In this document: in pieces, positions 7,988 through 16,830 of the stretch
How positions within the stretch are numbered: position 1 is the stretch's first letter
How the letters are laid out: the number at the start of each line of letters is the position of its first letter
Assembly (NCBI RefSeq): GCF_030144325.1
Contig: NZ_CP126307.1
Location: 1,426,001-1,490,000 of the forward strand
DNA from: Bosea vestrisii
Lineage (GTDB): Bacteria > Pseudomonadota > Alphaproteobacteria > Rhizobiales > Beijerinckiaceae
Direction of reading: 5' to 3'
DNA length: 64,000 bases
Notes under the pieces: model-generated
Told to the model about the DNA's origin: nothing
Seen by the model: only the letters and a program-made list of their open reading frames with translations
Database searches by the model: none
Translations under genes and position numbers: made by a program

Positions 7988-10594
7988 ATGGACGAGTTGC
8001 TGCAAGAGTTTCTCGGCGAGACCGGCGAGCATCTCGATATGGTCGATCGGGAGCTCGTCCGCTTCGAGCAGGAGCCCAATAACGGGGATATCCTGCGCAA
8101 CATCTTCCGGCTCGTTCACACGGTCAAAGGCACCTGTGGCTTCATTGGGCTGCCGCGGCTCGAAGCGCTGACGCACGCGGCCGAATCCGTCATCGGTCAG
8201 TTCCGCGACGGCGCGAGCGTCTCCTCGACCGCGGTCACCGCAATCCTCGAGACCATCGACCGGATCAAGGAGATCATGGCCGAGCTCACCGAGAAGGGGC
8301 AGGAGCCGCCAGGCCATGACGGCCAGTTGATCGACGAATTGCGCGCCCTCGCCCAGCGGGCGAAGCAGGAACTGGCCGTCCGGCAGACACAGCCGCTCGA
8401 TCCGGTTGCAGCCTATCTCGCCCGCACTGCTGGGACTCGCCCGGCAGAGCCTACGCCCCCGCCCGCTGCGGCGATGGACGAGATGGACCTTGTCTTCCGC
8501 GCAGCGCCGAGCCCGCTCGACCAGCCCGGACAGGCTCATGGCGATGCTGCCCGGGACGCAAGGGCAGCTGGGCCGGCGACGTTGCGCGTCAATGTCGACA
8601 CGCTCGAGCATCTGATGACCATGGTCTCGGAGCTGGTGCTGACCCGCAACCAACTGCTCGAGATCGCCCGCCGGCAGGAGGATGCCGGCTTGAAAGGACC
8701 GCTGCAGCGGCTCTCGCTCATCACCGCCGAGTTGCAGGACGGCGTGATGAAGACGCGCATGCAGCCGATCGGCAATGCCTGGTCGAAGCTGCCGCGCATC
8801 GTCCGCGATCTCTCCACCGATCTCGGCAAGAAGATCGAGCTGGTGACGGAAGGGGCCGACACCGAGCTCGACCGGCAAATCCTCGAACTGATCAAGGACC
8901 CCCTCATCCATATGGTCCGCAACTGCGCCGACCATGCGATCGAGGAACCACAGGAGCGCGCCGCGCTCGGCAAGCCCGAAATGGGCACGATCCGTGTGTC
9001 GGCCTATCACGAAGGCGGCTCGGTCACGATCGCGATCACCGATGATGGCCGCGGCATGGACACCGCCCGGATCCGCCGCAAGGCGGTGCAGCGGGGATTG
9101 GTCGGTGAGGCGGAGGCAGAACGGCTGAGCGAAACGCAGGTCCTGCGCTTCATCTTCCATCCGGGCTTCTCGACCTCCGATACCGTCTCCGCCATTTCCG
9201 GACGCGGCGTCGGGATGGACGTGGTCAAGGTCAATGTCGATGCGATCGGCGGCATGATCGACGTCACCAGCATCGCTGGCGCAGGCACCACCATAACGAT
9301 CAAGATCCCGCTGACGCTGGCGATCGTCTCGGCTCTGATCGTCGCGACCGCTGGCCAGCGCTTCGCCATCCCGCAGGTGGTTGTGCGCGAACTGGTGCGC
9401 GTCAAGGCCGGCGGCGAACACAGCATCGAACGCATCAACAACGCGCCCGTGCTGCGACTGCGCGAGCGGTTGCTGCCGATCATCGCCCTCGCCGGGGTGA
9501 TGGACAAGGCGAGCGACGCGGCCATCGACGACGGCTTCATCGTCGTGACGCAAGTCGGTGAGCGCCAGTTCGGCATTCTCGTGGAATCCGTGTTCCACAC
9601 CGAGGAAATCGTCGTCAAACCGATGTCGACGCGGCTGCGCCATATCCCGCTCTTTTCGGGCAACACCATTCTCGGCGACGGTGCCGTCGTGCTGATCGTC
9701 GATCCCAATGGCGTGGCGCGCCTGGTCGGCGTGACGGCGCCTCAGGATGAAGCTGGCTCGGACATCTCCGCCGAAGCCGTCCTCCCCCTGGAGCGTACCA
9801 CGATGCTGGTCTTCCGCACCGGCAAGGATAGGCTGAAGGCCGTCCCGCTGTCCCTGGTCACACGACTTGAGGAGGTCGATGCTGGCCTGTTCGAGAGCGG
9901 CGGCGGGCGTACGCTGCTCAACTATCGCGGCAGGCTGATGCCGGTCGTCCCCGTCGAAGAGGTTCAACTCCGGCAGACCGGCCTGCAGCCGCTGGTGATC
10001 TTCTCGGAAGGCGACTTCAGCATGGCGCTGGCAGTCGATGCCATCGTCGACATCGTCGATGAAGTGCTCGACATCGAGATGCTGGCCATGCCCGAGCAGG
10101 GTTTGCTTGGCTCGGCGATCGTCAGAGGCCGCGCGACCGAGATCCTCGACCTGGCCCATTACCTTCCCAAGGCCAACCCCAATTGGTTGCATGTGCGCCG
10201 GAGCGAGCCGGGTGGAGCACGCGTCCTGCTGGTCGAGCCCTCCGAGTTTCTGCGCGAGATGCTCGCCCCCATACTGAAGGCCGCCGGCCTGCATGTGATT
10301 CACGCAGCCGACCTCGGCATGGCGGCCGGCCTCGCCTCAGGCGGCACCGAGTTGAACGCCGTCGTGATCGATCTCGACCGTAACGCCGAGGCCGCATTCG
10401 CACTCGCCGCGCGCCTGCGCGCCGAAGGTCGGCATACCGGTCTGCGCATCATCGGGCTCGCAAGTCTGCCGACCCCCGAACTCCATGTCATGGCCGCGCA
10501 GGCGCAATTCGACGAAGTTGTCGCCAAATTCGATCGGCGCGCGCTGATTGCGGAACTCGCAGAATGCCGGCCGAAGCTGAGGCAAGCCGCATGA
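7988..10594 (+). CDS. cheA: Chemotaxis hybrid histidine kinase CheA with C-terminal receiver
   Basis: An 868-residue CheA. Domains in order: HPt (residues 1-110, phospho-His44 in LVHTVKGTCGF), linker, dimerisation helices (about 190-260), HATPase with N box (LIHMVRNCADHAIE) and G boxes (DDGRGMD, GRGVGMD), a CheW-like domain (about 440-570), a second CheW-like domain (about 600-720) and a receiver-like domain (about 740-865). The receiver keeps an Asp in VVIDLD and a Lys in VVAKFD, but the usual Asp-Asp acid pocket reads VEPSE, so phosphorylation may be altered. Start: ATG 7988 gives the standard MDELLQEFL N-terminus; a GTG at 7973 is in frame. The stop overlaps cheW by 4 bp. Confidence 0.95.
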   Translation: MDELLQEFLGETGEHLDMVDRELVRFEQEPNNGDILRNIFRLVHTVKGTCGFIGLPRLEALTHAAESVIGQFRDGASVSSTAVTAILETIDRIKEIMAELTEKGQEPPGHDGQLIDELRALAQRAKQELAVRQTQPLDPVAAYLARTAGTRPAEPTPPPAAAMDEMDLVFRAAPSPLDQPGQAHGDAARDARAAGPATLRVNVDTLEHLMTMVSELVLTRNQLLEIARRQEDAGLKGPLQRLSLITAELQDGVMKTRMQPIGNAWSKLPRIVRDLSTDLGKKIELVTEGADTELDRQILELIKDPLIHMVRNCADHAIEEPQERAALGKPEMGTIRVSAYHEGGSVTIAITDDGRGMDTARIRRKAVQRGLVGEAEAERLSETQVLRFIFHPGFSTSDTVSAISGRGVGMDVVKVNVDAIGGMIDVTSIAGAGTTITIKIPLTLAIVSALIVATAGQRFAIPQVVVRELVRVKAGGEHSIERINNAPVLRLRERLLPIIALAGVMDKASDAAIDDGFIVVTQVGERQFGILVESVFHTEEIVVKPMSTRLRHIPLFSGNTILGDGAVVLIVDPNGVARLVGVTAPQDEAGSDISAEAVLPLERTTMLVFRTGKDRLKAVPLSLVTRLEEVDAGLFESGGGRTLLNYRGRLMPVVPVEEVQLRQTGLQPLVIFSEGDFSMALAVDAIVDIVDEVLDIEMLAMPEQGLLGSAIVRGRATEILDLAHYLPKANPNWLHVRRSEPGGARVLLVEPSEFLREMLAPILKAAGLHVIHAADLGMAAGLASGGTELNAVVIDLDRNAEAAFALAARLRAEGRHTGLRIIGLASLPTPELHVMAAQAQFDEVVAKFDRRALIAELAECRPKLRQAA

Positions 10595-11088
10595 CCAGCG
10601 CAAGCGACGCTATCGAACCCGGCCTGGCGGCTTTCGAGGATTCGCTCGACTACGTCACCGTCACGGTCGGTGGACAGCTGCTCGGCCTGCCGATCGCGCG
10701 CGTCCAGGACGTCTTCATCGCCACCCGCATCACGCCGGTGCCGCTGGCGCCGAGCGAGATCGTCGGCCTCATCAATCTGCGCGGGCGCGTCGTCACCGCG
10801 ATCTGCATGCGCCGTCGGATGGGTCACGCAGACGCCGCGCCGGGCGGCGCCGACAAGAGCGAACTGACCGCCGTCGGCATTGATCAGGGCGGCGAGGCCT
10901 TCGCGCTCATCGTCGACACGGTCGGCGAGGTGATGCGCCTCAGCCGCACGACCTTCGAGCTCGTTCCGATCCATCTCGATCGCGCCTGGGCTGCCCTCGC
11001 CAAGGGTGTTCACCGTCTCGACGATCGCCTCCTGGTCGTGATCGACGTCGACGCCGTCCTCAATATCGAACTGCCGGTCGCCGCCTGA
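10591..11088 (+). CDS. cheW: Chemotaxis coupling protein CheW
   Basis: A 165-residue single CheW domain. Hallmarks are the beta-barrel starts DYVTVTVGGQLLGLPIARVQDV, the VGLINLRGRVV core motif that contacts receptor and kinase, and LIVDTVGEVMRL. CheW couples receptors to the CheA P5 domain in the chemoreceptor array. The ATG at 10591 overlaps the cheA stop as ATGA, so it is translationally coupled; an in-frame start further upstream would run into cheA and is rejected. No unusual features. Confidence 0.95.
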   Translation: MTSASDAIEPGLAAFEDSLDYVTVTVGGQLLGLPIARVQDVFIATRITPVPLAPSEIVGLINLRGRVVTAICMRRRMGHADAAPGGADKSELTAVGIDQGGEAFALIVDTVGEVMRLSRTTFELVPIHLDRAWAALAKGVHRLDDRLLVVIDVDAVLNIELPVAA

Positions 11089-11116
11089 CGGCATCGCCGC
11101 TGCCTGGAGCCACGCC

Positions 11117-11482
11117 ATGAAATACTGCCTCGTCGTCGATGACTCCGCCGTCATCCGCAAGGTTGCCCGCCGCATCCTGGAAGGGCTGCAGTTCCGCATC
11201 GCCGAAGCCGAGGACGGCGCGCGCGCGATCGACGCCTGCAAGGGCGAGATGCCGGACGCCATCCTGCTCGACTGGAACATGCCGGTCATGGACGGCTACG
11301 ACTTCCTGCGGAATCTCCGGCAGATGCCTGGCGGCAAACGGCCCAAGGTCGTGTTCTGCACCACCGAGAACGACATCGCCCACATCGCCCGCGCCATGCA
11401 TGCAGGCGCCGACGAGTACATCATGAAGCCGTTCGACAAGGAGATCGTGGCCTCGAAATTCCATCAGGTCGGCCTGCTCTAA
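11117..11482 (+). CDS. cheY: Chemotaxis response regulator CheY
   Basis: A 121-residue stand-alone receiver domain. The acidic pocket is Asp8-Asp9 (VVDDSAVIRK), the phospho-acceptor is Asp52 (ILLDWNMPVMDG), the switch Thr is in VFCTTEND and the Lys is in YIMKPFD. In its operon position (cheA-cheW-cheY-cheB-cheR) it is the probable motor-binding or phosphate-sink CheY. The N-terminus MKYCLVVDDSAVIRKVAR is typical of alphaproteobacterial CheY. It is followed by a 110-bp gap holding a palindromic repeat before cheB. Confidence 0.93.
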   Translation: MKYCLVVDDSAVIRKVARRILEGLQFRIAEAEDGARAIDACKGEMPDAILLDWNMPVMDGYDFLRNLRQMPGGKRPKVVFCTTENDIAHIARAMHAGADEYIMKPFDKEIVASKFHQVGLL

Positions 11483-11533
11483 AAGCCGCACGACATGCGA
11501 CATCCCTGCACGTCGGCTGCACCACAGCATGTT

Positions 11534-11560
11534 CCGCAAAAGTGGATCCCACTTTTGCGG
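11534..11560. repeat. Palindromic intergenic repeat (12-bp arms, 3-nt loop) between cheY and cheB
   Basis: CCGCAAAAGTGG (11534-11545), spacer ATC, then CCACTTTTGCGG (11549-11560): perfect arms. The element is flanked by GCATGTT and resembles the short palindromic repeats scattered through Hyphomicrobiales intergenic DNA. A related element is at 63606-63656 and a degenerate one may be at 3444-3463. In RNA it would form a stable hairpin inside the che transcript, perhaps reducing expression of cheB and cheR relative to cheA/W/Y. Confidence 0.8.
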
Positions 11561-11592
11561 TCGGAGCCTGCTCAACTTCTTGATTTTGCGCG

Positions 11593-12710
11593 ATGATCAC
11601 GTTGCCGAATCTCGCCGACCAGGCCCGTGTGCGTCCGAGCACGGTCGTGATCGCCGATGACTCGATGGTCGTGCGTGGGCTGTTCGCGCGCTGGCTCGGC
11701 GAAAGCGGTCGCTTCCATGTCGTCGGCGTCGCAGGCGACGGGGAAGCGGCAATCGAGCATGCCGAGCGCCATCACCCCGATATCATGGTGCTCGATCTCG
11801 ACATGCCCGTGCTGGACGGCGTCGAGGCCTTGCCCATAATCGTCAAGCAGAGTCCCAGAACCGCTATCCTGCTGACGACCACGCTCACCGAGCGCAATGC
11901 GAAACTCGCGCTGCAATGCATGAGCATGGGCGCCGTCGACGTCCTGCCCAAGCCGGACAGTCGCAGCGGCCTGACGCTGTCGCTGGGTTTCCGCAGCGAG
12001 CTTTTGAGCAAGCTGGGAAGCATTGCACAGACCCGGTTGCGTCACGGCGACGGTGGCGCCGAGGCGAACCATGCGACCTCGCCGCCGAGCGGCATCGTCG
12101 ACCTGCGCCCGCTGGTGTCGGCGATGCCGCGCTATTTGGTGATCGGCGCCTCGACCGGCGGGCCGCGTGCCGTCGCGCGCGTCCTCGGCGATCTCGGCGA
12201 CGCGGCAGCCAGCCTGGCCATACTGGTCGTCCAGCATATGCCGCCGCTCTTCACCGCCTCTTTCGCCGAGCAGATTTCTGCGCAGCTTGGGCTGCCGGCA
12301 CGCGAGCCACATGACGGCGAGCGGCTCGCCCGTGGCACAATCTACGTCGCGCCGGGGGGCGCCATCTCGGCATAGAACGGAAGCTCGGCCATATCGTCGC
12401 CAGCATCAGCGACGGCCCGCCGGTGCATTTCTGCCGGCCGGCTGTGGATGTCCTGTTCAATGAAGCCGCGCGCCATCTCGGCCCGGCCGCGCTCGGCCTC
12501 GTCATGACCGGCATGGGCAGCGACGGCACCGAAGGAGCGACTGCTTTGCGGCGTACGGGCGCCGCGGTCATCGCCCAGGACGAGGCCTCGAGCACGGTCT
12601 GGGGCATGCCGGGCTCGGTCGTACGCGCCAGGCAAGCGAGCGCAGTCCTGCCGCTCGGCAATATCGGCCCGGCGATCCGGGCACTCGTCTGTGGGAGCCA
12701 TCCCGCATGA
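11593..12710 (+). pseudogene. cheB: cheB, chemotaxis methylesterase, split by a single-base frameshift
   Basis: The first frame encodes the receiver (ADDSMVVR, phospho-Asp in VLDLDMPVLDG, KP in LPKPD), the linker and the start of the methylesterase domain with catalytic Ser (GASTGGP) and His (VVQHMPP). It ends at TAG 12373-12375 shortly after APGG. The next frame resumes with RHLGIERKLGHIV and continues through PVHFCRPAVDVLF to the catalytic Asp (TGMGSDG), ending at 12710. The break sits in a run of six G (12354-12359); seven G would restore APGGRHLG, the family consensus. As written, the product loses the catalytic Asp and would be inactive. It could be a sequencing error, a true mutation, or slippage. 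The stop overlaps cheR by 4 bp. Confidence 0.9.
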
Positions 12711-13639
12711 CTGAGCTGGATTTCGATTTCTTGCGCGTGCTCCTGCAACGGCGTTCAGGCCTCTTTCTCAGCACGGAAAAGCGCTATCTCGTCGAGAGCC
12801 GGCTCGGCATGCTCTGCCGGCGGCGCGGAATCGCAGGGATACCGGCCCTGGTGGCGCAGTTGCGCATCTGCCCCGCTTCCGAACTCGAAGCCGCAGTCGT
12901 CGACGCTATGACGACCAATGAGACGCTGTTTTTCCGCGACCGCACGCCCTTCGACCTGTTCCGCGATGTCATCCTGCCCGAGAAGCTCGCCAGTAATGCG
13001 CAGAGCCGGACGCTGCGCATCTGGTGCGCCGCGGTCTCGACCGGGCAGGAAGCCTATTCGCTCGCCATGCTGCTCGACGAGGTAGCGGACCGCCTCGTCG
13101 GGTGGACGGTCGAGATCGTCGGCACGGACATTTCCGCCGATGTCCTCGAGCGGGCGCGCCAAGGGCTTTACAGCCAGTTCGAGGTGCAGCGCGGCTTGCC
13201 GATCCAGCTCCTGCTCAAGCATTTCCGGCAGGAGGGCGACAAATGGCGTCTGTCCGAGCGCATCCGTGACCGGGTTGAACTCAAGCAGCACAACCTCCTG
13301 GAGCCGAATCACCAATTCGGCCAGTTCGACGTCATCTTCTGCCGCAACGTGCTGATATATTTCGACGTCCCGACGAAGGCGCGCGTGATGGCCGCGCTCG
13401 CTGCACGGCTCGCGCAAAACGGCGCCTTCCTCCTCGGCGCGGCAGAAACCGTCATCGGCATCACCACGACGCTGGTGCCGGACCCGCAATACCGCGGTGT
13501 CTACCGCGACGCCGCTTCGACCGCACAGGCGCGACGGCCGGGCTTTGCCGCTGCGGCAGAGCGCGGCAGCGCGCTTCCCCGCTCAAGACCGCCCGGACCT
13601 GATCGCTGGGCGATCGTCCCGGTGTTCGACGAGGGCTGA
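12707..13639 (+). CDS. cheR: Chemotaxis protein methyltransferase CheR
   Basis: A 310-residue protein with the N-terminal CheR helical domain (TNETLFFRD is the conserved signature near residue 68) and a SAM-dependent methyltransferase domain with motif I-like RIWCAAVSTGQEAYSLAM and FDVIFCRNVLIYFD near residues 207-222. It methylates receptor glutamates using S-adenosylmethionine, opposing CheB. The canonical SAM motif reads CAAVSTGQE rather than CAACSTGQE, with Val in place of the second Cys, a mild variation. The tail after residue 275 is a low-complexity Arg/Pro extension. Last gene of the che operon (ATGA overlap with cheB). Confidence 0.93.
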   Translation: MTELDFDFLRVLLQRRSGLFLSTEKRYLVESRLGMLCRRRGIAGIPALVAQLRICPASELEAAVVDAMTTNETLFFRDRTPFDLFRDVILPEKLASNAQSRTLRIWCAAVSTGQEAYSLAMLLDEVADRLVGWTVEIVGTDISADVLERARQGLYSQFEVQRGLPIQLLLKHFRQEGDKWRLSERIRDRVELKQHNLLEPNHQFGQFDVIFCRNVLIYFDVPTKARVMAALAARLAQNGAFLLGAAETVIGITTTLVPDPQYRGVYRDAASTAQARRPGFAAAAERGSALPRSRPPGPDRWAIVPVFDEG

Positions 13640-13650
13640 TCTCGCCGACA

Positions 13651-13677
13651 AACAAAAACCCCGCCTCGCGGCGGGGT
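13651..13677 (-). terminator. Rho-independent terminator downstream of ctrA
   Basis: Stem ACCCCGCC (13658-13665), loop TCGC, stem GGCGGGGT (13670-13677). On the minus strand the hairpin is followed by a T-rich run (TTTTTGTTTGT), so it best serves ctrA. On the plus strand it follows cheR but has no U-tract, so it acts there only weakly if at all. Confidence 0.85.
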
Positions 13678-13757
13678 CCCCGTTCACCTGTCGTGTACAT
13701 CCGACGATCAGGCGATCTAACTCTTGGGCGTCCACGATGACGCCGGGATGACGAGCT

Positions 13758-14459
13758 TCAGGCCGGAATGCGTTCTTCGACCTCGGTCGGCTCGCGCAGC
13801 ACGTAGCCGCGGCCCCAGACCGTCTCGATGTAGTTCTTGCCGTCGGAGGCGTTGGCGAGCTTCTTGCGCAGCTTGCAGATGAAGACGTCGATGATCTTGA
13901 GCTCGGGCTCGTCCATGCCGCCATAAAGGTGGTTCAGGAACATTTCCTTGGTGAGCGTCGTGCCCTTGCGGAGCGAGAGCAGCTCCAGCATCTGGTATTC
14001 CTTGCCGGTCAGGTGCACCCGGGCTGCATCCACTTCGACCGTCTTGGTGTCGAGGTTGACGACAAGGTCGCCGGTTGTGATCACCGACTGGGCGTGGCCC
14101 TTCGAGCGGCGCACGATGGCGTGGATGCGGGCGACCAGTTCGTCCTTGTGGAATGGCTTGGTCAGATAGTCGTCGGCCCCGAAGCCGAGACCCTTCACCT
14201 TGTCCTCGATCCCGGCGAGACCGGAGAGAATCAGGATCGGCGTCTTGACCTTGGCGACGCGCAGGGAGCGCAGCACCTCGTAACCCGACATGTCGGGCAG
14301 GTTCAGGTCGAGCAGGATGATGTCGTAGTCGTAGAGCTTGCCGAGATCGACGCCCTCTTCGCCGAGATCGGTCGTGTAGACGTTGAAGCTCTCGGACTTC
14401 AGCATCAGCTCGATGCTTTGAGCGGTCGCGCTATCGTCTTCGATCAGCAGAACCCGCAT
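13758..14459 (-). CDS. ctrA: Cell-cycle response regulator CtrA
   Basis: A 233-residue OmpR/PhoB-family regulator. The receiver has Asp8-Asp9 (MRVLLIEDDSATAQS), phospho-Asp51 (LLDLNLPDMSG) and Lys in LTKPFHKDE; the C-terminal winged helix includes HLTGKEYQMLELLSLRKGT and KIIDVFICKLRKKLA, diagnostic of CtrA. CtrA binds TTAA-N7-TTAA sites and, as CtrA~P via CckA-ChpT, controls division, flagellar and chemotaxis genes. The start at 14459 gives the standard MRVLLIEDD; an extension to 14555 is not supported by family length. The tail VREPTEVEERIPA lacks the AlaAla end that in Caulobacter signals ClpXP proteolysis. Confidence 0.95.
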   Translation of the reverse strand: MRVLLIEDDSATAQSIELMLKSESFNVYTTDLGEEGVDLGKLYDYDIILLDLNLPDMSGYEVLRSLRVAKVKTPILILSGLAGIEDKVKGLGFGADDYLTKPFHKDELVARIHAIVRRSKGHAQSVITTGDLVVNLDTKTVEVDAARVHLTGKEYQMLELLSLRKGTTLTKEMFLNHLYGGMDEPELKIIDVFICKLRKKLANASDGKNYIETVWGRGYVLREPTEVEERIPA

Positions 14460-14800
14460 GTCACGTCCCCAATTTCGCCCCGAGGCAGCGATCCCGTTCA
14501 TTCCCCCAAAACCCTCGTGGTCCTGGAGACGAACGCTTGCCCGATGAAACGCCACGCGACACGCTACGGGGAAATGGTTAACAAACCCTGATTCCCTGGC
14601 GCAAGCGCTTCTTGGCGAAAGGTTGACGATCCTTGTCGAGGTGAGTCGAATTTGACACGGATCGTACGCGCTTCAGCCGCGAAAGCACCTTTCGCGTAAG
14701 CTCGCGTCGAGGAATCAGGCGCAAAACGCTTAACTCTCCGACGCAGCTTCGAAACGCAGTGTTAATCACTCAGCTTAATGAAAGGTTTACGGCAGGGTCC
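14460..14800. promoter_or_regulatory. ctrA-fliI divergent intergenic region with GANTC sites
   Basis: A 341-bp divergent region. It contains three GANTC motifs, the CcrM methylation target: GATTC 14590-14594, GAGTC 14643-14647 and GAATC 14712-14716. It also has several TTAA elements (around 14578, 14731, 14763 and 14776), of which the pair near 14763/14776 has 9 rather than 7 intervening bases. In Caulobacter, ctrA P1 is silenced by GANTC methylation and CtrA autoregulates, so methylation-timed and CtrA-dependent control is plausible here. Sites are visible; function is inferred. Confidence 0.55.
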
Positions 14801-16141
14801 ATGAGCGGCACTTCGACAGGCCAGGATCGGTTATCCACACTCGCCGCGATGATCGGCGAGCTCGAGGCCACCTCGGTCTATGGTCGCGTCACCGCCGTGC
14901 GCGGCCTGCTCGTCGAGGTCTCCGGGCCGATCAGCGCGATGAGCCTTGGCGGCCGAGTCGGCATCGAGATCGCGCCTGGCGTCCGTGTTCCCTGTGAGGT
15001 CATCGGTTTTTCCGGCGAGAAGGCACTGGTCATGCCCTATGGCGGGCTCGACGGTGTTCGCCGCGGCTGCCCGGCCTATGTCGACCGCACCGTCGCCGGC
15101 CTGCGCCCGACTCCCGCCTGGCTCGGCCGCGTCGTCGATGCGCTCGGCCGGCCCGTCGATGGCGGCCCGCCGCTGCCGCAGGGCGAGCACACCATACCCT
15201 TCCGCAACGATCCACCGTCAGCCCATGCCCGAAGGCGCGTCGGCGGGCCGCTCGATCTCGGCGTGCGCGCCCTCAATGCCTTCCTCACCTGCTGCCTCGG
15301 CCAGCGCATGGGCATCTTCGCCGGCTCCGGCGTCGGCAAATCGGTGCTCCTCTCGATGCTGGCGCGCTATGCGAGGGCCGACGTCAACATCATCGGCCTC
15401 GTCGGCGAACGGGGCCGCGAGGTTCAGGAATTCCTCCAGGACGATCTCGGGCCGGATGGCCTTGCTCGCTCGATCGTCGTGGTCGCGACCTCGGACGAGC
15501 CGGCATTGATGCGCAAGCAGGCGGCGCTGACGACGCTGACGCTCGCCGAATTCTTCCGCGATCAGGGCCTGCAGGTGATGTGCCTGATGGATTCGGTCAC
15601 GCGTTTCGCCATGGCGATGCGCGAGATCGGCCTCGCAGCCGGCGAGCCGCCTACGACCAAAGGCTATACCCCGACCGTCTTCGCCGAACTGCCGCGCCTG
15701 CTCGAACGCGCCGGCCCTGGCACCGGCGACGGTGCGATCACCGGTCTCTTCACCGTGCTGGTCGACGGCGGCGACCATGACGAGCCCGTCGCCGATGCCG
15801 TGCGCGGCATCCTCGACGGCCATATCGTGATGGAGCGCTCCATCGCCGAGCGCGGCCGCTACCCGGCGGTCAATATCCTGAAATCGGTGTCGCGCACCAT
15901 GCCGCGCTCCTGCGACCCGCTCTATTATCCGGTCGTGCAGAAGGCCCGCGCCACGCTCGCGACCTATGCCGACATGGAAGAGCTGATTCGGCTCGGCGCC
16001 TATCGCCAGGGCGCCTCCGCCGAGGTCGACGAGGCGATCCGGCTCAATCCCGAGCTCGAAGCCTTCCTGAAGCAGGCCAAGGACGAGGCGACCGGCCTTG
16101 CCGACGGCTATTCCCGGCTCGCCCGAATCATGGGGATGTGA
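14801..16141 (+). CDS. fliI: Flagellum-specific ATPase FliI
   Basis: A 446-residue RecA-fold ATPase related to the F1 beta subunit. Walker A is AGSGVGKS (residues 174-181), Walker B is VMCLMDS near residue 255, and the GERGREVQEF and PAVNILKSVSR signatures are typical of type III export ATPases. It energises unfolding and export of flagellar rod/hook/filament subunits with FliH and FliJ. The ATG at 14801 follows a GGCAGGG site; an in-frame start at 14759 would put regulatory DNA in the protein. It lies divergent from ctrA, a conserved arrangement in this order. The expected next gene, fliJ, is separated by a TlpA-like and an MFS gene on the opposite strand. Confidence 0.95.
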   Translation: MSGTSTGQDRLSTLAAMIGELEATSVYGRVTAVRGLLVEVSGPISAMSLGGRVGIEIAPGVRVPCEVIGFSGEKALVMPYGGLDGVRRGCPAYVDRTVAGLRPTPAWLGRVVDALGRPVDGGPPLPQGEHTIPFRNDPPSAHARRRVGGPLDLGVRALNAFLTCCLGQRMGIFAGSGVGKSVLLSMLARYARADVNIIGLVGERGREVQEFLQDDLGPDGLARSIVVVATSDEPALMRKQAALTTLTLAEFFRDQGLQVMCLMDSVTRFAMAMREIGLAAGEPPTTKGYTPTVFAELPRLLERAGPGTGDGAITGLFTVLVDGGDHDEPVADAVRGILDGHIVMERSIAERGRYPAVNILKSVSRTMPRSCDPLYYPVVQKARATLATYADMEELIRLGAYRQGASAEVDEAIRLNPELEAFLKQAKDEATGLADGYSRLARIMGM

Positions 16142-16144
16142 GCC

Positions 16145-16717
16145 TCACAGCCGCCCGACATGATCGAGCAGCGCTGTCGCCTGCGGCGACGCCCAGTCCG
16201 CCTCGCCGAGCATATAGCCGCGCACGCCGCCACGCCGGTCGGTGACGTAAACCACCGGCAGCCCTTCAGCTGTCGACAGCGGCTGCTTCGCCCCTGCCGT
16301 CGCAATGGCCTTGCCGGCACGATCGTAGAACACCGGCAGCCGCTTGATGCCGAGGCGCGCCAGATATTGTCGGACATGAGCGAGCTCGCGCTCATCGGTG
16401 CTGATGGTCACGAGCTCGACGTCCCTCGCCTTGAAGTCGACGAGTTGCCGTTCGAAGCGCGGCAAGGTGATTCGGCAGACGGGGCACCAGGTCGCCCAGA
16501 GATAGATGAGACAGACCTTGCCCGGCACCGGGCGGGCAATGGCGGGCTTGCCGTCGAGCCCTTGCAGCGAGAGCGGCGCCAAGGCCTCGACCGGGTCGAG
16601 CTCGATGAACTGGTAGCGCGCCGTGCGGAACTGCGGCAGCCGCGCTTCGGCCGGCCCCATGAGCAGTCCGAGTGTGGCCTGCAGGGCAAGGCGGCGGGTC
16701 AATGAACAGGGCGGCAT
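16145..16717 (-). CDS. TlpA-like thioredoxin-fold periplasmic protein
   Basis: A 190-residue protein. Residues 1-25 form a signal peptide (SLTRRLALQATLGLLMGPAEA). The thioredoxin fold carries the redox motif WCPVC (residues about 75-79, within LWATWCPVCRITLPRFE) and a late cis-Pro region (GLPVVYVTD). TlpA/ResA-type proteins reduce disulfides or cytochrome c apo-proteins in the periplasm. No cytochrome maturation gene is adjacent, so the client is unknown. It is convergent with fliI, leaving three bases between stops. Confidence 0.8.
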   Translation of the reverse strand: MPPCSLTRRLALQATLGLLMGPAEARLPQFRTARYQFIELDPVEALAPLSLQGLDGKPAIARPVPGKVCLIYLWATWCPVCRITLPRFERQLVDFKARDVELVTISTDERELAHVRQYLARLGIKRLPVFYDRAGKAIATAGAKQPLSTAEGLPVVYVTDRRGGVRGYMLGEADWASPQATALLDHVGRL

Positions 16718-16830
16718 GTCGTCTTAAGCTCGATTACGTCGGAAAGGCCGCGTGATAGGGCGGCGTCCGCCATGTCCCTATGCACGATCGCGTCAGTGAC
16801 GCAGCCGGCCATGTCGTTTCCGAGACGGCG

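Noticed and set aside
7919..10303. 794-residue minus-strand reading frame antisense to cheA
   Set aside because: Composition is that of an antisense shadow of a high-GC gene (His/Asp/Arg-rich, no domain), and cheA on the plus strand has full domain support.
14763..14779. CtrA binding site TTAA-N-TTAA upstream of fliI
   Set aside because: The spacing is nine bases instead of seven, so it is kept only as part of the regulatory region, not as a defined site.
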